Shown one piece after another: positions 11,282 through 22,613 of a DNA stretch of 64,000 nucleotides. This DNA is from Gonatopus flavifemur. Taxonomy: Eukaryota > Arthropoda > Insecta > Hymenoptera > Dryinidae. Within the stretch, counting starts at the first letter, position 1. Each line of letters begins with the position of its first letter. The DNA lies in assembly GCA_018340375.1 (NCBI GenBank), contig JAFFJZ010000020.1:2542001-2606000 (forward strand), in the 5' to 3' direction. The position numbers and the translations under genes are program-made. The notes under the pieces were generated by a model, which worked only from the letters and a program-made list of their open reading frames with translations, was not told where the DNA came from and made no database searches.

Positions 11282-11815
11282 GTTTAGAAGAAATTTAAAG
11301 TCAATTTATCGAAATTGTTTTCATAGCGTAAGGTGCACCTCATTTCTTTGACTTGATGATTATTCATACACAATAGTGAATGAAAATTTAATGCCATGTA
11401 CAAACAAAATATTTGGATTTCGGAGGATTTTTCCCGAATGTATCAGCAAAATGCTTTTAAAAACGTTTCAGAACGCTCTTCTGAGAACTGAAAGCCACAA
11501 ACCTACAGAGTACGTTTTGAAAATGTATTCTGGACGTTTTTTGTTGTCTAGGACCTATGTTATTTGATTTCCTCGATGTAGAATATATATTACCTGTTTT
11601 CCTTTTATATTCTCTTTTTATATCAGAGCCCAAGCTGGATATTGCATAATTGACTTTTTTAACGGTGTCCTGCTTCCATGTGCGAGGCATCTGTTTGTAT
11701 TCTGGTTTTTTAAGGAAATACCTCAAGGCATCTGAGAATATGTAAGCAAACATATTATAAGTATAAGTCATCCGACGTACAATAGTTCAAGTGATCCAAT
11801 GAATCAAAGAACATA
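11282..11815. other. No gene recognised
   Basis: Open frames on both strands overlap each other (11376-11567 plus, 11457-11771 minus) without a domain. No splice or promoter signal is convincing. Confidence 0.35.
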
Positions 11816-11922
11816 GGAGCCTTCCGAAATAGTTGATCGAAGTGATCAGGATCACCCTTCAAGCATTTTGATCGGTTGGAAAGTGATCCGGATCAGTTGG
11901 ATCAGCTACTTCGGAAGGCTCC
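11816..11922. mobile_element. Small TIR element (GGAGCCTTCCGAA family), copy 1
   Basis: Ends GGAGCCTTCCGAAATAG and CTACTTCGGAAGGCTCC are inverted copies. ATA flanks both sides (11813-11815 and 11923-11925). A second, shorter copy lies at 23813-23868. It is rich in GATC-containing short repeats. Confidence 0.75.
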
Positions 11923-12260
11923 ATAGTGATCAGGCAAAGTATTCACAAAAACTAATTTTCATATCGCTTTTGTGGGAATGTGTTAGGACCCATGTAATTT
12001 CCAAAAACATTTCCTTGTTCCCAGCGCGATTGGAACTCCGACCAGATAACGTACCGCGTTTTAAGGCTTCTTCGCCATATAAAATTCTGGCCGAATCTCT
12101 GGTAAAAATGACTAGATCATTTACCTCCATAAGGCTGTTGAATTGTTCTGTCGTTATCCAGCAGTCGCATCCAACATGCGTCTTCAAAGAATAAGAATAA
12201 TCAAGTCAGTTTTGTGGTATTGTTGTTACCTGCGGTTTGCACAAATTTAGCAGTTTGCAT

Positions 12261-12407
12261 CAGCGTTGCCAGTATTCCCCAGAAAAATCTTCAGCATCTG
12301 ATGATTGGTTATTTCTTATACAACCGGCCAATCATATTTACAATTTGAAAAGAAATGACCAATGCCAAAAAATCTGAAGATTTTTCTAGGGAATACTGGC
12401 ATCACTG
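12261..12407. mobile_element. hAT-like MITE with 8-bp target duplication
   Basis: Ends CAGCGTTGCCAGTATTCCC and GGGAATACTGGCATCACTG are imperfect inverted repeats starting CAG and ending CTG; the inner arms include AGAAAAATCTTCAG. The 8 bases GTTTGCAT are duplicated exactly at 12253-12260 and 12408-12415. CAG ends with 8-bp duplications are the hallmark of hAT derivatives. No coding capacity. Confidence 0.85.
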
Positions 12408-12433
12408 GTTTGCATGTATTTCCAGAATCTTTG

Positions 12434-14217
12434 TTAACCCATTAACGCCCAAGCGCCTCGATTTTGTGTCAACTTTTCGACACGATTATTTGTAATGTTA
12501 TCGTCTTCAAAAAAATTCAGTTTTCACATATTTTGGCGTGAAATTTTATGCTCTTTCAGGATCCGTGGTCAAAATTATGATTAGACCCCTAGGAAAAAAG
12601 ATATGGCCGATTTAAACTCGAACAATGTGAAAATTGGAAAAAAAAAAATTTTTTTGATTTTTTTACATAATGTTATCGCCGATAATTTGTGCTCTCATTA
12701 TGGACAAAGGTGGACAAAATACTTCAGGTTTAAGAGGAGATTTTTGTTATCCAAGTGAAATCGCTGTTTTTTACAAAATGGCGGCAATAACGTAAAAATT
12801 TCATGAAAAACATTACCTATTTTTTTTCTCAAAAACTATGGACTTGATCAAAAAATTCAAAAGAACAAAAATGTCTTATAAATAGTCAAGGAATACTCAA
12901 AAAATTTTTCAAATATTTTTGACACGTTTCCGAAGAATCAGATTTTCCAAATTTAAAAAAAAATTTAAATCGTCTCAAAAAATTCTAAAAAAATTTGTGA
13001 GTGTTCTTTGACTGATTCTGAGACACTTTTGTTGCCATAAACTTTTTTTTATGTTTTCGAGAAAAAAAATAAGTAATGTTTTTCATGAAATTTTTACGTC
13101 ATTGCCGCCATTTTGTGAAAAAAAAGTGATTTCACTCCGATAACAAAAGTCTTCTCTTGCACCTGAAGTATTTTGTCCACCTTCGTCCATAATCAGAGCA
13201 CAAATTATTGGCGATAACATTATGAAAAAAAATCAAGAAAATTTTGTTTTCTCAATTTTCACGTTTTTTGAGTCTAAATCGGCCATATGTTTTTCCCTAG
13301 AGGTCTAATCATAATTTTGACCACGGATCCTGAAAGAGCATAGAATTTCACGCCAAAATATGTGAAAACTGGATTTTTGCAAAGACGATAACATTACAAA
13401 TGATCGCGTCGAAAAGTTGACACAAGATCGAGGCGCTTGGGCGTTAATGAGTTAATTGATTTGGAGATTAAGTTTCGATCCTAAAACATGTAATAAATCG
13501 AGTTTGAATCTGGATGCCTCTGAAATCTTACACTGAGAACCCAATTTTTCTTAGATTGAAAGGAATTTTTCTTTGCCCTCATTCTAATAAATATGTTTTT
13601 CCAATGGAAAATAATTCAGTTCATCAGATTGGGACAACAAATTTTTTAATTGAAACAGAAATATATTCCTTCTTGAATTCGAAGAACATAATTTCAATCC
13701 ACAGGAAAATCTGATTTTTCGAAAACGTGTCAAAAATATTTGAAAAATTTTTTGAGTATTCCTTGACTAATTATAAGACATTTTTGTTCTTTTGCATTTT
13801 TTGATCAAGTCCATAGTTTTCGAGAAAAAAATAGGTAATGTTTTTCATGAAATTTTTACGTTATTGCCGCCATTTTGTAAAAAGAAGCGATTTCACTTGG
13901 ATAACAAAAATCTCCTCTTAAACCTGAAGTATTTTGTCCACCTTTGTCCATAATGAGAGCACAAATTATCGGCGATAACATTATGTAAAAAAATCAAGAA
14001 AATTTTTTTTTTCCCAATTTTCACATTTTTCGAGTTTAAATCGGCCATATCTTTTTTCCTAGGGGTCTAATCATAATTTTGACCACGGATCCTGAAAGAT
14101 TATAAAATTTCACGCCAAAATATGTGAAAACTGAATTTTTTTGAAAACGATAACATTACAAATAATCGTGTCGAAAAGTTGACACAAAATCGAGGCGCTT
14201 GGGCGTTAATGGGTTAA
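12434..14217. mobile_element. TTAA-flanked long-TIR element (piggyBac-like derivative)
   Basis: Arms 12438-12948 and 13704-14213 are near-perfect inverted copies (paired positions sum to about 26652). The ends read CCCATTAACGCCCAAGCGCC and the complement, and TTAA sits directly outside both (12434-12437, 14214-14217), as in piggyBac insertions. The centre (12949-13703) contains an additional, more diverged right-type arm (about 13005-13451), itself followed by TTAA at 13452, so an older copy appears to be embedded. There is no transposase; the whole is non-autonomous. Confidence 0.8.
13005..13455. repeat. Extra right-type arm inside the TTAA element
   Basis: A diverged inverted copy of 12434-12884 and direct copy of 13767-14217, ending GGCGCTTGGGCGTTAATGAG then TTAA. 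It shows that the element duplicated an arm or inserted next to a related element. Confidence 0.75.
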
Positions 14218-14366
14218 CCAATAAATGATCGGACAAATTATAATAAAGGATGTAACTATATATAGCTATATATAGCTTTCCTATAGAAGAGCCACGAACA
14301 TAATCAACCACATCCGTTAAACTTTCAAAGAGATAGAACAATTCCAAATTTCATCATTACACAAAG

Positions 14367-14372
14367 TTTATT
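14367..14372 (-). terminator. Polyadenylation signal
   Basis: AATAAA on the minus strand, 15 bases beyond the stop codon of the spliced ORF ending at 14387. Confidence 0.55.
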
Positions 14373-14386
14373 GAATGAAAAAAAAA

Positions 14387-15495
14387 TCATCTTACAAGTC
14401 CTTCTCGCTTCCTTCCGTAGCCTACAGCTATTTGACCAATTTCGGGTGATGCTGTTCCTGGATTGTTTTTTATTACATCTCCAATTAATTCTACAAATAA
14501 ACATCCATGATTCAATCGATTTATAAGTATTGAAAATGATAGAATAGATCTTATTCCTATATGAAGGTGCTATGATGGTGAGATGTTCACAAAAGTATTT
14601 TGTTTTCCGCCTTTTTGACGGCGTACAATCTTTTAAGATACCCTAGTAGAATTGATACGAAAATGGGATAAACTTGGGTTGCATCTCTATCAGTTTCGAT
14701 CTTATTTTTGTATCCATTATTGCAACTTTTTATCCGAATCTATCCAACATTTCCACTAGGGTACTTCAAAAGATATTCAACAGCACTCTTTCATGGAATT
14801 TCTAATGTTATCTGTTTGTTCAACAAACGGTTCAAACATCAACAAAATTATGGAGCTGATTACTAGTTCCAAGAATAGTTTGTTGTTCAGACTTCAGGGA
14901 AATTGATCTAAATTGATAATCTGTCTGTATGTTTGTGGCTGTCGGGTTGAAACCATGAACATAGCACTTCAGCATAATTTCTCATCTGAATACTACACAG
15001 AGAAGAGAAGGATGGACTTAACCCTTTACCAACTTCAAGTAATCATTCTAACTATAGAGCACTCGGAAGAAATGCATGGGATTTTTCCACGTGTTGGTTA
15101 GACCTATTGCGTGGAGGTGTAGCTATCATCCATTGCTGCGTTGGAAAATAACCTTCAAGATCGCATGGCTTTGTTTCATCGAAAGCTCGCAAGAAATGAG
15201 TCTACGATTTTTATCCCCATGCAGAATGATAGTTCCACAGTTTCAAATCATTTACCTTTCAATTCTCCCATCGTGTCGATCACTATTAACTGAAATTTGT
15301 CATTCACGCTCTGCAGGGTTGCGTTTTTTTCTTTTTCATTTGTTATGAAATCATGACAGGCCTTCAGCTGGCCTTTAAAGGCTTTTATTTCTCTATTTTG
15401 TTCGCTCGTTACATTCTTCAGACGCTTGATTTCGGAAATTAACTTTTCTCCGTCAATATTTTCCACACATTGTTTTTTGGTCGGAATATGATGAT
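14387..15495 (-). CDS. 3' end of a spliced coiled-coil gene (two exons)
   Basis: The last exon is 14387-14490: a TTTATTTGTAG acceptor, then ELIGDVIKNNPGTASPEIGQ and a basic end GRKREGLVR, then TGA. The upstream exon is about 15256-15495, ending GAATTGAAAG before GTAAAT. Joining them keeps frame exactly (LK then ELIGDV). The upstream exon is a heptad-rich helix (KLISEIKRLKNVTSEQNREI, then EIKAFKGQL and TLQSVNDKFQLI), a likely coiled coil. An in-frame TGA at 15497-15499 puts the exon start near 15495, though the acceptor is weak; further 5' exons were not found. I recognise no family. The intron holds the TIR element at 14641-14761. A host gene, or one captured by a transposon, is possible. Confidence 0.55.
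14641..14761. mobile_element. CCC...GGG TIR element, TA duplication
   Basis: Starts CCCTAGTAGAATTGAT and ends ACATTTCCACTAGGG; TA lies on both sides (14639-14640, 14762-14763). About 120 bp, no ORF, inside the intron of the coiled-coil gene. Its ends resemble those of the element at 55413-55598. Confidence 0.65.
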
Positions 15496-15512
15496 CTCAA
15501 AATGTGAGTGAG

Positions 15513-15644
15513 TTAGGGTTGCCAGATATAAACCAGGACAGTTTGGTCGTTGGTTTCCGTCTTTTAGAATCTGGAACATGAATGGTTAGATACATTAGAA
15601 TTATCCAATCATCGACTGTCCTGGTTTTTATCTGACAACCCTAA
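15513..15644. mobile_element. TIR element (TTAGGGTTGCCAGATA ends)
   Basis: TTAGGGTTGCCAGATA...ACCAGGACAG is mirrored by CTGTCCTGGTTTTTATCTG and ACAACCCTAA. About 130 bp. Flanks GTGAGTGAG and GTAAGTGGG agree at 7 of 9 positions, a possible decayed duplication. Confidence 0.7.
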
Positions 15645-15783
15645 GTAAGTGGGAAATCAACTTCAAATATGTTCTTAAAAACCAAAACAATCATCTAGGT
15701 AGCATGGCGCATCGTTTTTTTTCACATCGATACATTTTATCATATCCAACCCTAAAACCGTGACCCTTCTCAAAATCACGTCA

Positions 15784-16011
15784 ACCGTGACCCCCAATCT
15801 GACAGACCGCTATTACCTTCTTCTTGATATTCAAAATTGTGAGAAGTGGATAAAACATTTTTTCTTTTGTTATGCATGTCTGATTTTACGTATGGGAATT
15901 GGTGGACAATTTTGTGCAGTATAGGAACGAAACTTCGAACAAATGACACGAAAAACTTCAAATCAAGAAGAAATAAAGTTGTGATAGCAGTCTGTGAGAC
16001 GGGGGTTACGG
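15784..16011. mobile_element. TIR element (AACCGTGACCCCC ends)
   Basis: ACCGTGACCCCCAATCTGAC...CTTCTTCTTGAT is mirrored by ATCAAGAAGAAAT...GTGAGACGGGGGTTACGG, with arms of about 45 bases and a short loop. No coding sequence. Confidence 0.6.
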
Positions 16012-16017
16012 ATAGAG

Positions 16018-16202
16018 CTCGGTAAAAAGTAAAACTTACTTTCAATCTGAATATCAGCTTACTTTAAGATGCAGCCAAAACTAGCTCTATTTTGACTGAA
16101 AGTAAGGACCGAAAACAAATGCCGACACAATGGAAAAGACTGAATTTCAGTCAACTTTTCAAGTAAGATGCAGCCACTTCAAGTCGGACTTTTTACAGTG
16201 AG
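16018..16202. repeat. Possible degraded TIR element
   Basis: GGTAAAAAGTAAAACTTACT at the left faces CTTTTTACAGTGAGG at the right, and TAAGATGCAGCCA occurs twice inside. The match is weak. Confidence 0.3.
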
Positions 16203-16809
16203 GGTGGAATACTCTTGACGGGAAATAAAAAAACTCCACCTAATTTTGCTACTCAAGGCTATCGCATTTTAATACAGTTCTACATAGACCCTGCTGAAAA
16301 AGATTCCTTAAATTCTATTACAACAAAAATGAGCAACAGAAAAAAAGATGTGAGTCTGTCAATTGCCCCATTATTTTCCTATTAACTTTGTCAGAGTGAA
16401 GAGTAATTAAAATTTGATAGGAAAATAGGTGTAAGATCATTGAATCCCATTGATGACTTCATCACTCAACCTTTTTGTATAAAATATGGAATTTGTGGAT
16501 TTGTTTATTTCTCCTCTAATTTATCTGAATCTCTTCAGAAATTTTAACGTATAATTTTTCCCACATCATCTGGCTCTGCATGCCTACGAATACTTTTGAA
16601 ACCTCCTAGAATTCTTTGGAATGTTTGACCAGGAATTTTCCTCCATTTACTTGTTTCCAAATGTTACTGAATTGTCCTGAATGTCTGAATCTCTCCAAAT
16701 CTGTCTGAAACTCCGTAAATGTCTCTGAAATTGGAATTTAATTTTCCATAAATTCAATTCTCTCCGAGTGTTCCTGGATCCTTTACATTTCTCTGAAGAG
16801 TTCAACGCA
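16203..16809. other. Non-coding; low-complexity TCTGAA-rich sequence
   Basis: No ORF. Repeated short words (TCTCTGAA, TTCCTGAAT, GAATCC) recur here and again at 17090-17220, where AAGTTCAATGCACC parallels GAGTTCAACGCACC at 16798, suggesting a diverged duplicated stretch around the TIR element at 16810. Confidence 0.4.
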
Positions 16810-17070
16810 CCCTAGATAGCAAAAGTTCCGAAAACTAGATCTCATTGAATTCTTCTAGAACCACAAAATGAATTACTGAAATCTCAGCAGAATAGAGTCC
16901 TTTTGATATACAATTTGCCTCTTGTCATACTATATACAGTACAATATGTAGTATGACAAAAAGCAAATTGAACTCTACAAGGACTCTATTCAGGTGACAT
17001 TTCAGTAATTCGTTTCGTGGTTCCAGAAGAATTCAATGCGATCTACTTGTTTGAAATTTTGCTATCCGGG
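16810..17070. mobile_element. Palindromic TIR element, CCC...GGG ends, CA duplication
   Basis: Left CCCTAGATAGCAAAAGTTCC, right ATTTTGCTATCCGGG. Arms of about 120 bases mirror each other through TGAATTCTTCTAGAACCAC and ATTACTGAAAT to a TATAC centre near 16935. CA lies on both sides. No ORF. It lies just 3' of the P-element transposase stop. Confidence 0.75.
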
Positions 17071-19180
17071 CACAATTTTTCTCAATTTCCCTAACTCCAA
17101 ATTGTCCGAAATCTCTCCAGATCTCTGAAATTTTGGATTGAAAATTTTACTAAATTTCTTCCTCTATGAATTTTCCTGAATTCTTTTGAATCCTCCTGAA
17201 AAGTTCAATGCACCATCCTCTGTAATTCACTTGTCTCTGAATGAATTTGATTTTTTGCTGCTAGAAGAAACTGTTGAAATAGAAGTTTCATAAAGTGGAA
17301 CACAATTCGCCGATGATGGAGATTGGATATAATTATGATTCAAAATTCTCTTGTATGGAGCAGCAAATTGAGCTGCACTTGGATTATTATTATATCCACC
17401 CATGGACCTCAAACATAAAAACAGGACTTCCAAATGGTCTTGAGACAGTTTGTAACAGAGAATATAACTCAAATATCCGTGTTCAACGTAGTTTATATAC
17501 ATCGTTTTTAAATTTGTCATATCTATGATAATTTCAAGGAAGCCTATTTTCATTTTTGTTCCCAGGATGGGGAGTAATTCAGAACTTGATTTTCCCATAG
17601 GTGCATCGACTTTCAAAGTGTAAAAATAGTTTTCTACCTCTTCAAATAAACGAAATATTTCTGCAGCAGTATCTCGATTCAAAGGTTTCTTGAAACCGTA
17701 TGAAGAAGTTGATCTAGAATTAAGGCAATCAAATACGTCATTAACAAGTTTGCAAAATTTGATTGTCCCTTCGCATCCAATGAAATCAGGATGTTCATCA
17801 GCTAATAGCTGTTCTAGTGCTGAAGCACTGCTAGCGCTTAGTGTTTGTGCTGCCAATTCAACATTCATTTTATTCTTCCACCATTCAACATGCCGCCGGG
17901 TAAGCTTATTCGCCAAATTGAAATATCCCTCCTCTTGCAACTTTACTAACAAGTGAAAATATTTGAAAGGAATGGGATTCCCATCACTATCATATAGAGT
18001 TTGTTTCCCCAAAGTATTTCGCAATAACTTGAGCATGTGGGCAGGATCTAAGAATATTAAGACTTGAAAATTTTGAGTTGGATGCGGAAAAGAATAAATA
18101 CCGTTAAATAAATCAGCACCTAACTCACGGCACATACTGATATTTGCTGCGAGTCCATCAAATGTCAATGCAATTATTTTAACACCAGAAAGTGCTACAA
18201 ACTCAAGAACATGTCTAGTTATATTGGCTAATTCAGTGGGAGTTGATCCATCAACGAGGAAATAAGCTACCGGAATTTTCCATCGTTGATTTATTCCGGT
18301 TACCAAATAAACTAAAGCATTTTTTGCCATCGGTAAACCGTCAACGTCTTCAAACTGTATTCCGTAATTGATACAGCCCACAAATTCTTTCTTCGAATGG
18401 TCCCATTCAATTTGTCTTCTAATGGCCATCTCATCCATAGTTAAGCAACCAAATAATTGTTTATCACCAGCTTCTTTGGACTTTTTCTTCAAAATTTCGA
18501 TGGATTCTTTGGTTAATCCAGGAAATCCATCAGTGGTGCTGTACCATGAGCGGATCGTGGAAGGTGCGGGTAATCGATTTTCGAAGACTTTTCGAATGTA
18601 GTTGTAAGCTTCCGGGCTGTAGAAGTTTATGGTCAGAGCGAAAGTGCGGAGATCAGGTGGATATTTCCCATTAACTTTTCCTCTTTCAAGAGCTTCAATA
18701 ATCGAATTCTGGTCAGAAATTTCCTGAATACAAAATGTATAAAAATGAAGATTCAGAGGAACCAAAATACTAAAAAAATGTAGATTAATGACGTTCACTT
18801 TGGAACATCTAATGCATTGTACATTTGAATGGGTTTTATGAATACTGTATTACATTTTCATGTAATACTAAATAAATATATGATTTAGCCTTTACAGCGC
18901 CAGGATTTCCAACTTTTTTTATGTGCATAATCTGAGAGAACAAGTAATGAGAACGTATTTTGTATAATTTATTATGCACAATTTCTCTGTAGCGACACAT
19001 CAGAAGTGGTGCCAGTCTCCTTAAGATTAAAGAGATTCCTGGTTACAAAATCCCATTTATTCCTATTCAATGTACAAAATTTTGGTTCAAGTGTAATGGG
19101 TAATAATAGATTTATATTGGAATTCTGCACATTTGACGGGAATAAATGAGATCTTTAATAAAGGATAACAATATAGAATA

Positions 19181-19846
19181 CAGTCCGCTCTCTCAACAGT
19201 GCCGGTGATGGGAGAGTAGGAGAGTATTTTTCTTAGAACTCATGTACCCCCACCATTGGCGTACGCGTGTGTTCTCAACATTCGTAAGCCACTCTCGCAA
19301 TAGTGCCACACGCTTGTGTATGCAAAATTACTCTCTTCTGTCTTCTATCGGGTACAACATACATAGGATTTACACTCAATTCTACGAGGATCAATTTTAT
19401 GAAGTCCAAAACAAGGTTTGAAGTAATAATTTTTATAAGATTTATGCATTTGTATAAGATTTATGCATTTTTCTTTTTCATTTGATATTAGATATTTTTG
19501 TATCCAAAGAAATGATTAAAGTTCATGAAATCACATTCCTGTATACATACTTGATGTTTGAATTTATTTGTATCATTTTTCGGTTATTCCTTCTTGATTA
19601 ATTCCAAAGTCATCACACCAATTTTCTATTCTTCATCTCGACACATTTGCCATGATGGAACATGGATCAGAGTAATCGAACATCAGTTATGAAGAGTTCT
19701 TGATCATATTTGCGGGTGGCACTATTGCGAGAAACGGTTTCAAATGTGATGCCACACGATAGCGTGATGGATGGTGGGGGTAGTGTTCGAGCACAAATGA
19801 GGAGAATCGGCACTATTCAGAGTGGCACTGTTGAGAGAGCGGACTG
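19181..19846. mobile_element. TIR element in the P-element intron
   Basis: CAGTCCGCTCTCTCAACAG at the left and its complement at the right; inner motifs also mirror (CTCGCAATAGTGCCAC and GTGGCACTATTGCGAG). About 670 bp without a transposase. Flanks ATA and CAT give no clear duplication. Confidence 0.75.
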
Positions 19847-20718
19847 CATTGTGAAACTAAATCAATATGGGATTTCATGAAACGCCATGGTACGTCAGTT
19901 ACTTTGTAACTATTTTCTTACCATTTAATTGATAATATGTTTATTGTAATTGATGTTGTTGATGTTATTCCTTTGACTGGTGCGAATCATGAGACAAATC
20001 TTTGTCATACTTAGAATATTCTCCTCAGTATATTTCCATCATACAGAAGGTGAAAAAAAAATGTTATCCGATTATTTTTCATGCATTGAGATAAAAGGAT
20101 ATTATATTTGTTGATTGAAACAAAATTTTTGATGCACATTTCATTCGAAACAAGCATAATGCTGTGAAATTAATAGATTGGAGTATATTGAAACGATTTG
20201 ATAATTGTGGAATTTCAACTCTTTGTTGGGTGTTTTTAGGTTCATGAAAATATATTGGACTTATATAAGACGTTATCTCCTCCAATGTACTCCCTGTTCT
20301 ACCGATTTTCTGGATAGTGATTGAATCCTATCGAATCTCACTCCTCCACAAAATGCAATAGGTATGCATTGTGTATATTTTGATATCAGTGTCCATAAAC
20401 CCCTTCACGCAAAGTTTGTTGTATTGATGACTGATAACAAATAGTTCTCACATCTGAAATGACATGTTTTCATTTTCTTATTACCACTGGTTCAACATTA
20501 AATGAACTCTTAATTACGTTATTATGTTTGTAACATGCTGAGAAAGATAATTCAAACCATCAGTGTCATTCACTCAAACATGTGAGGAAGGATTGGATGA
20601 AACAAAGTAAATTATCATCTATTGATCGTGTGAAGAAAGTAATTGAAACCAATGCACATACAAAATTTGAATAAAATATTTTCCCGCACTTTGAAGACAA
20701 AATATTATTTTCTTTGTT

Positions 20719-20795
20719 TATGTCGAGGGAGCGAAATACCACATTCTCTCCTTAGTTATAATAATCATTTTGTGGTATTTTGCTCTCTCGACATA
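20719..20795. repeat. Hairpin element
   Basis: TATGTCGAGGGAGCGAAATA (continuing CCACA) is mirrored after a 27-base loop by TGTGGTATTTTGCTCTCTCG and ACATA. A 77-bp miniature TIR element or stable stem. Confidence 0.7.
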
Positions 20796-22613
20796 GACAA
20801 AAAATACAGCATTATGTGTTCTCGTGTGTATTTTGGTGAGCAAATAAACGATAAATGGGAAAAAATTGGTAGGATTGGAATAATATTAATACATACAGTC
20901 GGTCACATGATAAAATATCACAAGTTTTTCTAATTCACAGATTTTTGGGAATTTTTTTTTAGACATTCTGGTTGATATTAGCTATTATTTTTCATTTTCT
21001 CTTGAAGAGATGAAAGAATTTGTTTTTCAACATTTCCTACAAGCAATTCTGCAAGCAAGCTTTTAACTCTGATGATTAATCCATTTTCGCTTTATTTTAG
21101 TTTTTCTTTTTTCAAGATTCCAAGGACTTAAGTGAGGATTATCTTTTTTCATGGAAAAGATCTGAAGACTAAGCTGACATGTCACCTTCCATCATGTGGC
21201 TGACGATACATATTTACAGTCACATTGAGAAAAATAATCACATTTCCTTTTGCACGTATGAAATATAAATAAGCGAGTGGAAATCAAAGAAAAATCATAG
21301 TTTTAATACTTTACCTGCACCAGTTCCACAGTATTTGATGAAAGCAGTCCTTTTTTTTCTAATTCTGAAAGCAATGCTTGAAGACTCTTGATCTTTTTTT
21401 TGTGGCGACGTTCTTGGAGTTGCAACCGTCTGATTTTTTTATCTTTCTCCTCACAAGCTTTTTTGAGGATATCCAAAGCCTTGCGGTTAGAGTTTGGACT
21501 CATGGTTGAGATGTTTTCTGCCGTTACATCCCCAGGATACCGAAGTTTCTTTTTTGGAGTGACACTAACTGTTTCGACTGGACATTCCATACTCTTGCCA
21601 TCGTATCTATTGAAGAGGACCATAATATTATTCAAATGATTAATTTGTGATTTTATGTATTCAAGGAAAATAATAACTTTTTATACAGTTATGTTAGCTT
21701 GGTATACGATTATTAAGTTTAAGTTTTATGAATTATTTACCTAAAATCAGGTTCCCTCAAAACTTCTAAGTAAATCTTGTAGTGGACTTTCCAAACACCT
21801 CTTTCTAGAATGTCCAACATCGCTAGATGAATTCTTGATTATACCACAATTAGATCTCTCAGCATATTGAGATATTGACGGGGATGCTTCAACTGGCATT
21901 CTTGTAAATTCATCTCTCATATCTGAAACCTGTCTCTGTATTCCATCAGGTTCATAGTCATGACTGATTTCAGTTGTGTACTTTTCATTGTTATTTTGAA
22001 GAGTAACACGCGACTCAGCAATGGGAATACTAAAAATGTCAAAATAGGTTGGAAATTTGAAATATTTGAGATAAAAACAAAGTTTTTAAAATTTGTGCTC
22101 CAACATTGTTCTAACCGTAGAAAATTAAGGAGCCACTGATAGCAAACTCACCTGTGTGTTATTGTACGTGGGAATTTAGAAGGCACAGAGTTTGGTTTTA
22201 GCCGGACATGAGAGTAACCAGTTTGCTCTACACAATCATCTGCAAAATGTAGAATGCAAATTCTTGCCGTCTTGAGCACATTTGAAACATTCTCCTGTTT
22301 GTTTAAAGCACGCATTGCATCAATCCATTGCTGTTTTAGTTCTGGCTGATGTGGAAACCTGAAATAAAACATATCATAAAATCCTAAAATGTTTTACATT
22401 CAAGTTGAGATTGGTGATAGCATAATATTTTCATACAATTGAACTTCTGAAACAGAACTTCAATTTTATAAAATTTCAGTTTATATCAGCAATAAAGAAT
22501 TTTAGGTTAGGAAGATCAACTTACCCATACATCGGTATATGTGGTGCATCTTCTCGCGTTTTACTTTTGTATTGTTTTGAATTGCACTCTTGGACGAAAC
22601 ATCACAAGCTCAT

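Larger units (their letters stand above)
18724..21314 (-). other. Large intron of the P-element gene
   Basis: GTAAAG donor at 21314 and TTGTATTCAG acceptor at 18724. It contains the TIR elements 19181-19846 and 20719-20795 and otherwise AT-rich sequence without a convincing ORF. Confidence 0.65.
17227..22613 (-). pseudogene. P-element (THAP9-like) transposase, multi-exon, probably defective
   Basis: Exons on the minus strand: 22525-22613 (THAP start, CFVQEC as C-x4-C), 22152-22358 (FPHQPELKQQW...ICILHFADD, the C-x2-H ligands), 21741-22029, 21315-21606 (a basic leucine-rich coiled coil, ILKKACEEKDKKIRRLQLQE), and 17227-18723 (498 codons, catalytic region). Junctions 1-2, 2-3 and 4-5 keep frame with GT/AG sites. 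The last exon has FGCLTMDEMAIRRQIEWD (first catalytic Asp), ALTFDGLAANISMC (second Asp) and the C-terminal block with SQDHLEVLFLCLRSMGGYNN, NPSA and QFAAPYKRIL, as in P transposase and THAP9. Defects: TGA lies four codons after the nearest ATG (22602-22604), and exon 3 has TGA and TAG before its donor. The protein would bind DNA through THAP and cut and paste the P element. No 31-bp P-type ends were found. Confidence 0.85.

Noticed and set aside
12600..13300. Host regulatory hairpin or microRNA cluster
   Set aside because: The inverted sequence is explained by the TTAA-flanked element arms.
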